Positions 18,042 to 26,253 of a stretch of DNA of 64,000 nucleotides are shown here, one piece after another. Origin of the DNA: an uncultured Pseudohongiella sp. (lineage in GTDB: Bacteria > Pseudomonadota > Gammaproteobacteria > Pseudomonadales > Pseudohongiellaceae); contig OX638323.1 of the NCBI GenBank assembly GCA_951812715.1, positions 1,902,577 to 1,966,576 on the forward strand, read 5' to 3'. Under the pieces are notes generated by a model. The model worked only from the letters and a program-made list of their open reading frames with translations. It ran no database searches and was not told the DNA's origin. The position numbers and the translations under genes were made by a program. Numbering within the stretch: position 1 is the stretch's first letter; each line of letters begins with the position of its first letter.

Positions 18042-19646
18042 TCAGATCAATTGGCTTCGCCGGCCTTGCCAGAACGGTTTGCGCAATTCAGTCTTGAGTA
18101 CCTTGTTCACCGACGACAGCGGCATGGGTTCACGGCGGAAACTGATGCTCAGCGGGCACTTGTAGCTGGCCAGATTTTCCTTGCAGAAACTGATCAGTTC
18201 CTTTTCCCCGACGCCGGCGCCCGATTCCGCAATGACCACGGCGTGCACCGCCTCACCCCAAATCTCGTGCGGTATGCCGATTACCGCGCATTCCCTGACC
18301 GCGGGATGTTCCGTCAGCACGTTTTCCACTTCGATCGGGTACACGTTCTCGCCGCCGCTGACGATCATGTCCTTGACCCGGCCTTCGAGGAACAGGAAGC
18401 CGTCTTCATCGATATATCCCGCATCGCCGGTGTGATACCAGCCGCCGCGCATGGCCTCGGCGGTCAACTCCGGCCGGCGCCAATAGCCCACCATGATATT
18501 GGGTCCGCGCGCGATTATTTCGCCGACACAGTTCGCCGGCTGATCGTTATTGTTTGCATCGACCACGCGAATCTCCACATGGGCCGGCGGACGGCCAACC
18601 GATCCCAGCTTTGCCGCCCGCGGACCATCGAGCACATGCCAGGTGGAATCGAGAATGGTCAGAATGGGTGATGCTTCGGTCATGCCATAAGTCTGGAACT
18701 GGCGCACGTCGGGCAGCGCTCTGAGCAGCCGCCGTTGCAGGTCCAGCGACAACGGCGCGGCGCCGCAAGTCACGATCTTGAGCGAAGACAGATCGTGATC
18801 GCTGTAGCCGGGATGGTCGAGCAACATCTGCGCCATGGTCGGCACGAGGGTCACCGAATCGACACGATGAAACTCAATGGCCCCGAGCACCTCGCCGGCA
18901 TCGAATCTGGCCAGGACCACCGCATGGGCATACAAGGCGGCGCAACTGAAAATCCGCGCCCCCGCCGCGAGATGAAACAGTGGCCCGAGAATGATGAAGT
19001 TCCAGCCCGGCTCCATGCGATAGTCTTCCACCGAGCAGGCGGTATTGGTCAGCATGTTGCGATTGCTGAGCATGACGCCCTTGGGCTTGCCGGTGGTGCC
19101 GCCGGTATAGAACAGCAGGATGGGTTCGTCGTCCCGGCTCGGCGAAAATTCCGCCAACGAACCATTGTCGATGATTTCCGCCAGCGAGCGTTCATAATCC
19201 AGCGCCCCCGGCCCCGGACCGTTTCCGCCGAAAACCACAAGTTCGCGGATATACGGACACTGATCCTTCATTGCGCGGGCTCGCTCGGCGAATTCAGCGT
19301 CCGCCAGCAGCACCGCCGGCGTACAGTCATCGAGGCATTCCCGCAATTCTCTGGCGGATAGCCGACAGTTGAGCGGAACGAACATGGCGCCGATCAAGGC
19401 CGGCGAGAAATAGCTTTCGAAACAGACATCCGAATTCTGACCTAGCAGCGCCACCCGGTCGCCCGCGCCGACTCCGAGCTTAGCGAACAAAGTGGCGGCG
19501 GCGCGGCAACGGGAATCGACTTCGGCCCAGCTCCGGGTGACGTCCTGGAAACTGATAGCGGGCGCGGCAGGCGCCTCGCGCGCTGCCTCGAACTGCAGCT
19601 CGGCGATGCTCGAAAACGATCTCCCGCGAATGCCCGTCGCGCTCAT
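18042..19646 (-). CDS. Acyl-CoA ligase, AMP-forming (FadD-like)
   Basis: Activates a carboxylic acid to its CoA thioester through an acyl-adenylate. 534 residues, ANL superfamily. The AMP-binding P-loop YTGGTTGKPKG is at 180-190. Further on come YGMTEASPILT, the hinge-region block YHTGDAGYIDEDGFLFLEGR and the C-terminal block SSVNKVLKTELRKPF with the catalytic Lys. The ATG at 19646 overlaps the stop of the CoA-transferase gene (ATGA), so it is translationally coupled. This is preferred over the much longer frame to 19934, whose N-terminus is only antisense of the neighbour. It is the last gene of the acyl-CoA operon and probably feeds it with substrate. Confidence 0.93.
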   Translation of the reverse strand: MSATGIRGRSFSSIAELQFEAAREAPAAPAISFQDVTRSWAEVDSRCRAAATLFAKLGVGAGDRVALLGQNSDVCFESYFSPALIGAMFVPLNCRLSARELRECLDDCTPAVLLADAEFAERARAMKDQCPYIRELVVFGGNGPGPGALDYERSLAEIIDNGSLAEFSPSRDDEPILLFYTGGTTGKPKGVMLSNRNMLTNTACSVEDYRMEPGWNFIILGPLFHLAAGARIFSCAALYAHAVVLARFDAGEVLGAIEFHRVDSVTLVPTMAQMLLDHPGYSDHDLSSLKIVTCGAAPLSLDLQRRLLRALPDVRQFQTYGMTEASPILTILDSTWHVLDGPRAAKLGSVGRPPAHVEIRVVDANNNDQPANCVGEIIARGPNIMVGYWRRPELTAEAMRGGWYHTGDAGYIDEDGFLFLEGRVKDMIVSGGENVYPIEVENVLTEHPAVRECAVIGIPHEIWGEAVHAVVIAESGAGVGEKELISFCKENLASYKCPLSISFRREPMPLSSVNKVLKTELRKPFWQGRRSQLI

Positions 19647-20872
19647 ATCGCCGCGCCCTGCTCTGCTCCCGCAACCAGTCCCCGGTCGTACAATCCGCCG
19701 ATCTCGACCGTACTCAAGCCGAGCTCCTGCGCCAGAATTTCGTCGGTATGCTGACCGAGCAAGGGCGCCGGCGCCGGCGGCATCGAGTCCAGGCCGCCGA
19801 ACCGCAATGCCTGGGAAGGCGTCAGCAGATTGCCGATCCCCGGCTGCTCGATGCGGCTGAACAGCGGGTTGGCGCTGGAACATTCCTCGTCCTGCTGGAC
19901 GAGTTCCGCGACCGTCTGATACGGCCCCCAGCAAACTCCCAGCCGATCCAGTTCAGAACTCGCCGCGGCGAAGTCGCGTTGCGCGAACCAGAGCCCGAAC
20001 AAGTTCGCCAGTCTTTCCCTGGCGCGGAATCTGTCGCCTTCGCGGTTGAAATTCAGCTTCAGTTCCTGTTCCAGCGCGTTCACCGCGTCCCCGGTTGCGG
20101 TAACGGCGACAATTGCCTGCCATTGTCTCGGGCTGACGCCGACGATCATTACCCGCCGTCCGCAGCGACAGGCAAAATCGTAACCGAAACTGCCGAATAC
20201 ATGGTTGCCCACTGGCTGCCGCCCGATTCCGTTCATTTCCACTTCGGCGATGTATCCCAGATGTCCCATCACCGCCAGCGCGACATCGGCCAGCGCGATG
20301 CGCACGAATTGCCCGGCCCCGGTCAACCGGCGATGCCGCTCGGCGGCAAGCAGGCCAAGAGCGATCTGCTGGCCGGCAAGCAGATCCCAGGCCGGCAGCG
20401 GATTGTTCACCGGACGGTCGCCGGCCGCGCTGAGCCAGGGCAGACCGAGCCGGCAGTTGACGGTATAGTCGAGCGCCGAACCGCCATGCCGGTCGCCGCT
20501 CAGGCTCAGATAAATCAGATCGTTGCGCCGGTCGCGCAGCCGTTCATCGGAGAGCCAGCCGCGAGCGGGAAAGTTGCTGAGGAAAATTCCCGCTTCCGCG
20601 CCGGGACGGGCGATAAGTTCGGCCACCAGTTCCTGCCCCTCGGGCCGGCGGAAATCGATAGCAATGGACCGCTTGCCCTTGTTGAGCCCATGCCAGTACA
20701 GGCTGTTGCCCTTGCTGTCGACGGGCCAGCGGCGATAGTCAAGGCCGCCGCCGATCAGGTCGAAACGGATTACATCGGCGCCAAGCTGGGCCAGGGTCAT
20801 GCCGCCGGACGGCGCGGCGATGAAAGCGCTGCCTTCGACTACTCGCATGCCCTTCAGAATCGCCTGCAACAA
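19643..20872 (-). CDS. mct: Mesaconyl-CoA C1-C4 CoA transferase / 2-methylfumaryl-CoA isomerase (family III CoA transferase)
   Basis: 409 residues of the CaiB/BaiF family III CoA-transferase fold. It closely resembles what I know of Chloroflexus Mct: VVEGSAFIAAP, GGMTLAQLGADVIRFD, GGGLDYRRWPV, LNKGKRSIAIDFRRPEGQEL, FPARGWLSDERL and LGLLAAERHRRLTGAGQ. The catalytic Asp is Asp163 in the LPAWD block. Mct moves CoA intramolecularly between the two carboxyls of mesaconate. The TTG start at 20872 is preceded by GGAGAGG. It overlaps the ligase by 4 bases and follows the hydratase after a 148-base gap that holds hairpins. A related transferase with a different dicarboxylate or methyl-branched substrate is possible. 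Confidence 0.82.
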   Translation of the reverse strand: MLQAILKGMRVVEGSAFIAAPSGGMTLAQLGADVIRFDLIGGGLDYRRWPVDSKGNSLYWHGLNKGKRSIAIDFRRPEGQELVAELIARPGAEAGIFLSNFPARGWLSDERLRDRRNDLIYLSLSGDRHGGSALDYTVNCRLGLPWLSAAGDRPVNNPLPAWDLLAGQQIALGLLAAERHRRLTGAGQFVRIALADVALAVMGHLGYIAEVEMNGIGRQPVGNHVFGSFGYDFACRCGRRVMIVGVSPRQWQAIVAVTATGDAVNALEQELKLNFNREGDRFRARERLANLFGLWFAQRDFAAASSELDRLGVCWGPYQTVAELVQQDEECSSANPLFSRIEQPGIGNLLTPSQALRFGGLDSMPPAPAPLLGQHTDEILAQELGLSTVEIGGLYDRGLVAGAEQGAAI

Positions 20873-20902
20873 TCCTCTCCCCGAAATCGTATAGTTTTCT
20901 CT

Positions 20903-20994
20903 GAAAAATTCCCTCCATGGAATTTTTCATTATCGCAAAACAAAAGCGTGGTTTTGCTTTGCTCCTGAATTCAATGGCTTACGCCATCGAATTC
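20903..20994 (-). repeat. Hairpin-rich repeat, family B, compact copy
   Basis: Three stem-loops in a row: GAAAAATTCC/GGAATTTTTC (10-bp perfect arms, loop of 6) at 20903-20928; CAAAAC/GTTTTG nearby; and ATGGC/GCCAT inside GAATTC ends at 20967-20994. About 75 bases align with the copy at 26.1 kb in opposite orientation. It lies in the gap between the hydratase and CoA-transferase genes of the acyl-CoA operon. Confidence 0.65.
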
Positions 20995-21020
20995 GGCGAC
21001 ACATCCTTGTGCCGCACATC

Positions 21021-21905
21021 TCAGCCGGTCAGCAGGTAGCCGTTGTTGATGACGATCTTGTCTTGCTCCAGCGACTTGCAGCGGAACGCTACTTCCGCGC
21101 CATCGCGCCAGATTTCGGTGCGAATGGTGTCCCCCGGATATACCGGCGCCGAGAAGCGCAGCCGCATCTGTTTGAAGCGGTCGGGATCATAGTCGCAGCA
21201 GCTTTTTACGAGCGCGTGAGTGGCTATGCCCAAGGTGCAAAGACCATGCAGAATCGGTTCGCGAAAGCCGGCGCCGCGGGCGATTTCCGGCACGGCGTGC
21301 AACGGATTGTAATCCCCCGAGAGTCGGTAAAGCAGCGCCTGCTGCCGCAAGCTGGGCAGATCGCAGATCATGTCCGGTTCGCGGCCGGGGATGACATCGG
21401 TTCTCGACGTGGCCTTGCGTTCGCCGCCGAAGCCGCCGTTGCCGCGGGCCAGAATCGTGGTGACCAAGGTGCACAGGTCTTCGCCGGTTTCCACGTTGCG
21501 CACGACCCGGTCGGAAACGATCAGCGCGCCGATCCGGTCGCCCTTGTCGATCACCTCGGTGACGCGGGTGGTGGCCTCCACCGTGCCCGCGGCCGGAAAG
21601 GGTCTGTGCAGGTTGATTTCCTGGCCGGCATGCAACACCTTGACCCAATCCAGCCCGGTATCGTCTTCCTTCGCCCAGAAGCCGGGATGAGCCAATGTCA
21701 CCGCCTGACTCGGAAGAACCTTCAATCCGTCTTCGTAAAGAAACGGCAGGCATTCCTCGTCCAGCGGATCCATTCCCATGCCGACGCCGAGGGCGTAGAG
21801 AATGCAGTCTTTCGCGGTATAGCTGTGCGTTATCGTGCGAAAGTTCTTGTCCAGCAGACTGCGGGGATCAAATGACATGGTTTGTGTTTCCGAATTGAAA
21901 TTCAT
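21021..21905 (-). CDS. MaoC-like enoyl-CoA hydratase 2
   Basis: Hydrates trans-2-enoyl-CoA to the R-3-hydroxyacyl-CoA in the hydratase-2 family. 294 residues with two hot-dog domains. The second contains the hydratase-2 motif YRLSGDYNPLH at 193-203, with Asp198 and His203 as the catalytic pair. The N-terminal block GLKVLPSQAVTLAHPGFW and the LHAGQEINLHRPFPAAG stretch are those of the hydratase part of peroxisomal multifunctional enzyme 2. ATG at 21905; a second Met at residue 10 is possible. It follows the SDR gene by 15 bases. Together they mirror the hydratase and dehydrogenase domains fused in eukaryotic MFE-2. Given the Mct gene next door, a mesaconyl-type substrate is conceivable but not shown. 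Confidence 0.9.
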   Translation of the reverse strand: MNFNSETQTMSFDPRSLLDKNFRTITHSYTAKDCILYALGVGMGMDPLDEECLPFLYEDGLKVLPSQAVTLAHPGFWAKEDDTGLDWVKVLHAGQEINLHRPFPAAGTVEATTRVTEVIDKGDRIGALIVSDRVVRNVETGEDLCTLVTTILARGNGGFGGERKATSRTDVIPGREPDMICDLPSLRQQALLYRLSGDYNPLHAVPEIARGAGFREPILHGLCTLGIATHALVKSCCDYDPDRFKQMRLRFSAPVYPGDTIRTEIWRDGAEVAFRCKSLEQDKIVINNGYLLTG

Positions 21906-21920
21906 GGCGAGGACGCCTGA

Positions 21921-22835
21921 TCACATCGGGTCCCAGCGGAATACATCGCCGGAACGCTCCGATGGCGTGAAGTCGGCCGCGAAAGCGGGCAGCGCGCGTT
22001 CGAGCACTTGTTCCGCGCTCCAGCCATCGCCCTTATGCGCGTAGCGGATCGGGCGATTCTGGCTGAACAGGAAAATCTCGTTGTTGCGGACACCGAAAAT
22101 CTGGCCGGATACGTTTGCTGCCGCATCACTGCACAAGGCAATCGCCAATGGCGCGATCTTGTCTGGAGTCATTTGCTTGATTTTCGCCACACGCGCCTGC
22201 TCTACCTCGGTGCGGGTGGGAATGGTGCCGATCAGCCGGCTCCAGGCAAATGGCGCGATGCAATTCGAGCGCACCCGGAAGCGGCCCATGTCCAGCGCCA
22301 TGGATTTCGAGAGGCCGACGATGCCGAGTTTCGCGGCGGCGTAATTGGCCTGGCCGAAATTGCCGATCAGTCCGGATGTCGAAGTCATGTTGACGAAACA
22401 GCCGCTGGTCTGGGCGCGGAAATGCGGCGCCGCGGCGCGACTGACATTGAATGTGCCTTTCAGGTGGACACCGATGACCGCATCGAAGTCTTCTTCGGTC
22501 ATCTTGTGGAAGATGGCGTCGCGCAAGTTACCGGCATTGTTGATCACGCAATCGATGCGGCCGAAATTGTCCACTGCCGCGGCGATGATGCCATGGGCCG
22601 CATCCCAGTCGGTCACGCTGGCGCCGTTGGCAACCGCCTCGCCGCCAGCGGCCTTGATCTCCGCGGCGACGGAGGCGGCGGGATCGGCATCCTGGCCACT
22701 GCCGTCTTCGGCGCCGCCGAGGTCGTTGACAACGACTTTGGCGCCATGGGCCGCCGCCAATATGGCTACGCCGCGGCCGATGCCGCGGCCGGCGCCGGTG
22801 ACAACAACCACCTTGTTTTGTAATAGTCTCTGCAT
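21921..22835 (-). CDS. Short-chain dehydrogenase (MFE-2-like 3-hydroxyacyl-CoA dehydrogenase)
   Basis: 304 residues, Rossmann fold. The NAD(P) motif TGAGRGIG is at 13-20, VVVNDLGGAEDGSG after the second strand suggests NAD, NNAG is at 99-102, and the catalytic set is Ser near 152-154, Tyr165 and Lys169 (YAAAK). The NDLGG block and the long loop are typical of the dehydrogenase part of peroxisomal multifunctional enzyme 2. It should oxidise the R-3-hydroxyacyl-CoA made by the neighbouring MaoC hydratase. An ATG start at 22835 fits the family N-terminus. A dispersed repeat of about 140 bases separates it from the dehydrogenase gene upstream. Confidence 0.92.
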   Translation of the reverse strand: MQRLLQNKVVVVTGAGRGIGRGVAILAAAHGAKVVVNDLGGAEDGSGQDADPAASVAAEIKAAGGEAVANGASVTDWDAAHGIIAAAVDNFGRIDCVINNAGNLRDAIFHKMTEEDFDAVIGVHLKGTFNVSRAAAPHFRAQTSGCFVNMTSTSGLIGNFGQANYAAAKLGIVGLSKSMALDMGRFRVRSNCIAPFAWSRLIGTIPTRTEVEQARVAKIKQMTPDKIAPLAIALCSDAAANVSGQIFGVRNNEIFLFSQNRPIRYAHKGDGWSAEQVLERALPAFAADFTPSERSGDVFRWDPM

Positions 22836-22926
22836 TTCCAGCTATCCTCTTCGGTATTCCTCGCGCGGGTTGCATGCCGTCCATGGCGCGCCTGCATTGG
22901 CTTCGATCGCCGCCGGTCTCGACAGT

Positions 22927-23063
22927 CCAGTCACCGGGCATAGCTCGCTGTCGATCGAACTTCGCTCGAAGCCGCGCTTCGAAAGCGCTCGTTCTCACCT
23001 TAGTCGGGCCGTTCGCCCTCAAAAAGCTGCGCATTTTGTCGGCTTCGCCGACCGAGCTTCACC
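22927..23063 (+). repeat. Dispersed intergenic repeat, family A, copy 2
   Basis: Shares the 20-base block CTTCGCTCGAAGCCGCGCTT and downstream GCGCATTTTGTCGGCTTCGC with copy 1 (reverse complement at 15.1 kb) and copy 5 at 41.2 kb. It contains the hairpin GTCGGC-TTC-GCCGAC. It occupies most of the 22836-23098 gap inside the acyl-CoA operon. Confidence 0.7.
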
Positions 23064-23098
23064 GTTCGCGCACACTCGGCGCCAAATTCGATCCAGTA

Positions 23099-24778
23099 TC
23101 AGGACTCGGCAACGAGTTGCCTGGCAATGACTTTCAGCGCCAGTGTTTCTTCGGCGCCTTCGAAAATCGACAACACCCGCGCATCCACGAACAGGCGGCT
23201 GACCATGGATTCTTCCGCGTATCCCAGGCCGCCATGCAATTGCATGGCCTCCCTGGTGAGCCATTCCGCGGCTCGGCAACTGAACAGTTTTACCAGACTC
23301 GCTTCCATCTGTCCGCCGCCGGCATCGAGTTGCCGCGCCACTTCGTAGCTGAACTGCCGCGCCGCGGTCAATCGCGCCAGCATTCGCGCGAGTTTAACCC
23401 GGCTTAGCTGAAAGTCCGCCAGCGCCTGGCCGAAAACCTGCCGTTCGCCGGCGTATCGCAACGCCTGCTCGAACGCTGCCTGCATTACTCCCGTCGCTCG
23501 CGCCGCGGTCTGAATGCGGCCGCCGGCGAAACCCGCCATGGTGTAGTAGAAACCGCTGCCTTCGCCTGCTTCCCCGCCCACCAGATTCCCGTCGGGCACG
23601 AAGTAGTCTTCGAAGAACAGATCGAAGGAATGCATGCCCCGATAGCCCAGGGTGGCAATGGCCTTGCCGGTCAGGCTGCCGCCATTCTTCTGGTCGTGAC
23701 GAAATTCACGGCCCGGATACGCGGGCTTTTCTACCAGCAGCAGGCTCAGGCCGCGATGTCCCAGCGTCATGTCCGCTTCGGTGCGCGCCAGCAATACGAG
23801 CAGCTCCGAGCGGCCGGCGAAGGTGCACCAGGTCTTGCTGCCGTTGAGCAACCAGCCTTTTGTCACCTTGCGCGCAGCCAGCGAAACCGCGGCGACATCG
23901 GACCCCGTATCGGGTTCGGTAATTGAAATGGCGCATAGCTTCTCGCCTGAAGCCAGCATTGGCAGCCACTGCTGTTGCTGCGCCTCGGCGCCGCCGGCAA
24001 GCAGCGCCCGGGCAGCGATTTCCGGGCGCGTAATGAGGCTGCCGGCGGCGCCCAGGGAGCCCCGAGACAGTTCTTCCGTCACCACGATCATCACCAGACT
24101 GTCCGGTCGGTCATCGGGCTGCAGGCCGCCGAATCGCTGCGGAATGCTGGCGCCGAAACAGCCGAGTCCGGCGGCGGCTTCAATTATGCTTTCGGGTACG
24201 TCCAGATCCTGCCGATGAATCCGTTCCGCCCGCGGCATGACTACTTCATCGGCAAAACGCTGGAAGCTGTCACGCGCGATTTCCACGTCTTCCGGCAGTG
24301 ACGAGGGCAGTCGGATTCGTTCCTCGTCGCAGATGCGGCGGCCGAGGATCTCCCAGCGCGCGGCCGCGAGATTTACCTGCAGGAAGCGCTGGACATCATC
24401 CCGTTCCGCCAGCGCCGCAAGTCCGCCAGCGCCGATTCCGATTTCCCCAGCGCGCAGCCGCAGCCGATCCAGAACTGTCTGCAAGCTCTCGGCGGCGAAA
24501 CAAAGTGCGATGCCTTGAACGAGTTCATCCGCCGGCTGTTGCTCCGCATATTCCAGCATCGCGCCGGCGGCCGCCAGATCGGCCGCGGTCAGGGCCAGTT
24601 CGTAGCAGACCAATTGGTATTGATCGAGTTTAGCGGAATCGAAGTCTCCATCTTTTTCACAAAGGCTACGAATCTGCCGCAGCCCAAGTTCAAACTGTTG
24701 ACGCAACCCGCCCTGCAAACGCAAGGCGGCCGCATGCTCGATTTCCGTGGGGATAACTGACTCGGGCTTCACTACCAC
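23099..24778 (-). CDS. Acyl-CoA dehydrogenase, long form with N-terminal helical extension (Mcd-like)
   Basis: FAD-dependent alpha,beta-dehydrogenation of an acyl-CoA. 559 residues: a 150-residue helical N-terminal extension, then a complete acyl-CoA dehydrogenase core with the FAD block ISITEPDTGSDVA, the substrate loop KTWCTFAGRSE, the RQVFGQALADFQL block, LHGGLGYAEE and the putative base Glu540 in SIFEGAEE. Ordinary members have about 380 residues. The long form recalls (2S)-methylsuccinyl-CoA dehydrogenase, and the mesaconyl-CoA transferase gene in the same operon makes that reaction a reasonable guess. Substrate-specific residues were not checked. The GTG start at 24778 lies 5 bases after the thiolase stop, so the two are coupled. 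Confidence 0.88.
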   Translation of the reverse strand: MVVKPESVIPTEIEHAAALRLQGGLRQQFELGLRQIRSLCEKDGDFDSAKLDQYQLVCYELALTAADLAAAGAMLEYAEQQPADELVQGIALCFAAESLQTVLDRLRLRAGEIGIGAGGLAALAERDDVQRFLQVNLAAARWEILGRRICDEERIRLPSSLPEDVEIARDSFQRFADEVVMPRAERIHRQDLDVPESIIEAAAGLGCFGASIPQRFGGLQPDDRPDSLVMIVVTEELSRGSLGAAGSLITRPEIAARALLAGGAEAQQQQWLPMLASGEKLCAISITEPDTGSDVAAVSLAARKVTKGWLLNGSKTWCTFAGRSELLVLLARTEADMTLGHRGLSLLLVEKPAYPGREFRHDQKNGGSLTGKAIATLGYRGMHSFDLFFEDYFVPDGNLVGGEAGEGSGFYYTMAGFAGGRIQTAARATGVMQAAFEQALRYAGERQVFGQALADFQLSRVKLARMLARLTAARQFSYEVARQLDAGGGQMEASLVKLFSCRAAEWLTREAMQLHGGLGYAEESMVSRLFVDARVLSIFEGAEETLALKVIARQLVAES

Positions 24779-24783
24779 TCGAG

Positions 24784-25980
24784 TTACATGTGCCCGATCA
24801 TGGAAATACTACAGATGTTCTGGTGCGGGAAGCCGCCGAGGTTATGGTTCAGCCCCAGTTTCGGATCCGGCAGTTGCCGCGGTCCGGCGCGGCCCTGCAA
24901 TTGCAGGTAGTTCTCGTAGATCATGCGCAGGCCCGAGGCGCCGATCGGATGACCGAAGCACTTCAGGCCGCCGTCGATCTGGCAAGGGAGCTTGCCTTCG
25001 GCGTCGAAGTTGCCGTCGAGCACCGCGGTAACGCCCTTGCCTTCCTCGGCAAGTTGCAGATCTTCCATGGTCACCAGTTCGGTGATGGAAAAACAGTCAT
25101 GCACTTCGGTCATGCTGATTTCCTCCGCTGGCTTGCGCACGCCTGCTTCGTCATAGGCGCGCTGGGCGGCGATGCGGGTGGTCTTGAGGTAGGAGCCGTC
25201 CCAGCTTTCGTGGCCTGATTCGGCGCCGTTGGAAACCGCCAGTTGCAACGCCTTGACCGCTATCAGGCGCTCCTTGCCCAGGCCGCGGGCAATCTGCGGA
25301 GTGGTGACGATGGCGCAGGCCGAGCCGTCGCTGACGCCGCAGCAGTCGTACAGGCCAATAGGTTCGGCGATATATGGCGCGTCGATCGCCTGCTGTGCGG
25401 TGATCTCCCGGCGCAGATGCGCTTTCGGGTTCTTGGCGCCATTGGCATGGCTTTTTACGGAAACGTGGGCCATGGCGCGTTTCAGATCTTCCTTGTTGAG
25501 CCGGTGCCGCGCGCGATAGCCGGTGGCCAATTGCGCGAAAGCGCCAGGGGCGGACAGATTCGGCCAATACATATCGTTTTCGACGCCCCGCGAGCGTTGC
25601 GGCAGGCCGCCATAGCCGGTGTCCTTGAGCTTCTCCACGCCCAGCGCCAAGGCGATGTCACAGGCGCCCGAGGCGACCGCGTACACCGCGCCGCGAAAAG
25701 CTTCGGTGCCGGTGGCGCACATGTTTTCCACCTTGGTCACAGGGATGTAGTTCAGGCGCAAGGCGATGGCCATGGGCAAGGCGCTGGCGCCGACATGGAA
25801 GGCGTCAATGCCGGCGCCGAACCAGGCCGCCTCGATCTGGCCGCGCTCGATGCCCGCATCGGCGAGGCATTCCTCGAATGCCTCGACCATCAGATCCGAA
25901 GGGCTGGCGTCCCAGCGCTCGCCGAACTTGCTGCAGCCCATGCCAAGAATCGCTACTTTGTCTTTTATACCTTCAGCCAC
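24784..25980 (-). CDS. Thiolase (SCP-x / archaeal-type acetyl-CoA acetyltransferase family)
   Basis: 398 residues of the thiolase fold. The nucleophile is Cys88 in ENMCATGTEAF. VHDCFSITE and KCFGHPIGASG carry the catalytic His residues, and the C-terminal GFPHQNICS replaces the usual CxG loop. Members of this group work with a DUF35 partner, either as acetoacetyl-CoA thiolase with HMG-CoA synthase in archaea or as aldolases in steroid side-chain degradation. The gene directly upstream encodes an HMG-CoA-synthase-like protein fused to DUF35, so a complex is likely. The presence of Cys88 favours thiolase over retro-aldolase chemistry. The acyl-CoA dehydrogenase gene follows 5 bases downstream. 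Confidence 0.9.
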   Translation of the reverse strand: MAEGIKDKVAILGMGCSKFGERWDASPSDLMVEAFEECLADAGIERGQIEAAWFGAGIDAFHVGASALPMAIALRLNYIPVTKVENMCATGTEAFRGAVYAVASGACDIALALGVEKLKDTGYGGLPQRSRGVENDMYWPNLSAPGAFAQLATGYRARHRLNKEDLKRAMAHVSVKSHANGAKNPKAHLRREITAQQAIDAPYIAEPIGLYDCCGVSDGSACAIVTTPQIARGLGKERLIAVKALQLAVSNGAESGHESWDGSYLKTTRIAAQRAYDEAGVRKPAEEISMTEVHDCFSITELVTMEDLQLAEEGKGVTAVLDGNFDAEGKLPCQIDGGLKCFGHPIGASGLRMIYENYLQLQGRAGPRQLPDPKLGLNHNLGGFPHQNICSISMIGHM

Positions 25981-26082
25981 TGTTTTGCCTCGTCATTTAT
26001 TGGCGCCCGTCCGGGGCGGCATTGCCGATTAAGGAAGCTCTGACTAATCAATGCTTCCGCGCGGCGCATGAAAGCGCGCGAT

Positions 26083-26244
26083 GAATTCGATGGCTTGCGC
26101 CATCGAGTTCGGGCACAAAACAAAACCATGCTCGTTTTGCGCCAACGAACAATTCCACAGGCGGAGGCATGGGTTTTCGAAGCTCGGCTTCGAGCGCCGC
26201 CGCGACGGCGCGGAGCCGCGCTCCGCGACCGCATGGAATTGTTC
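26083..26244 (+). repeat. Hairpin-rich repeat, family B, extended copy
   Basis: Aligns with the 20.9-kb copy over about 75 bases. It holds TCGATGGC-TTGC-GCCATCGA (26087-26106), CAAAAC/GTTTTG (26121-26139) and outer arms GAACAATTCC (26147-26156) and GGAATTGTTC (26235-26244). These arms enclose further GC-rich hairpins such as CGAAGC-TCG-GCTTCG, which also resembles the family A core. It fills the gap between the HMG-CoA-synthase-like and thiolase genes. Confidence 0.65.
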
Positions 26245-26253
26245 AGAGAATAC

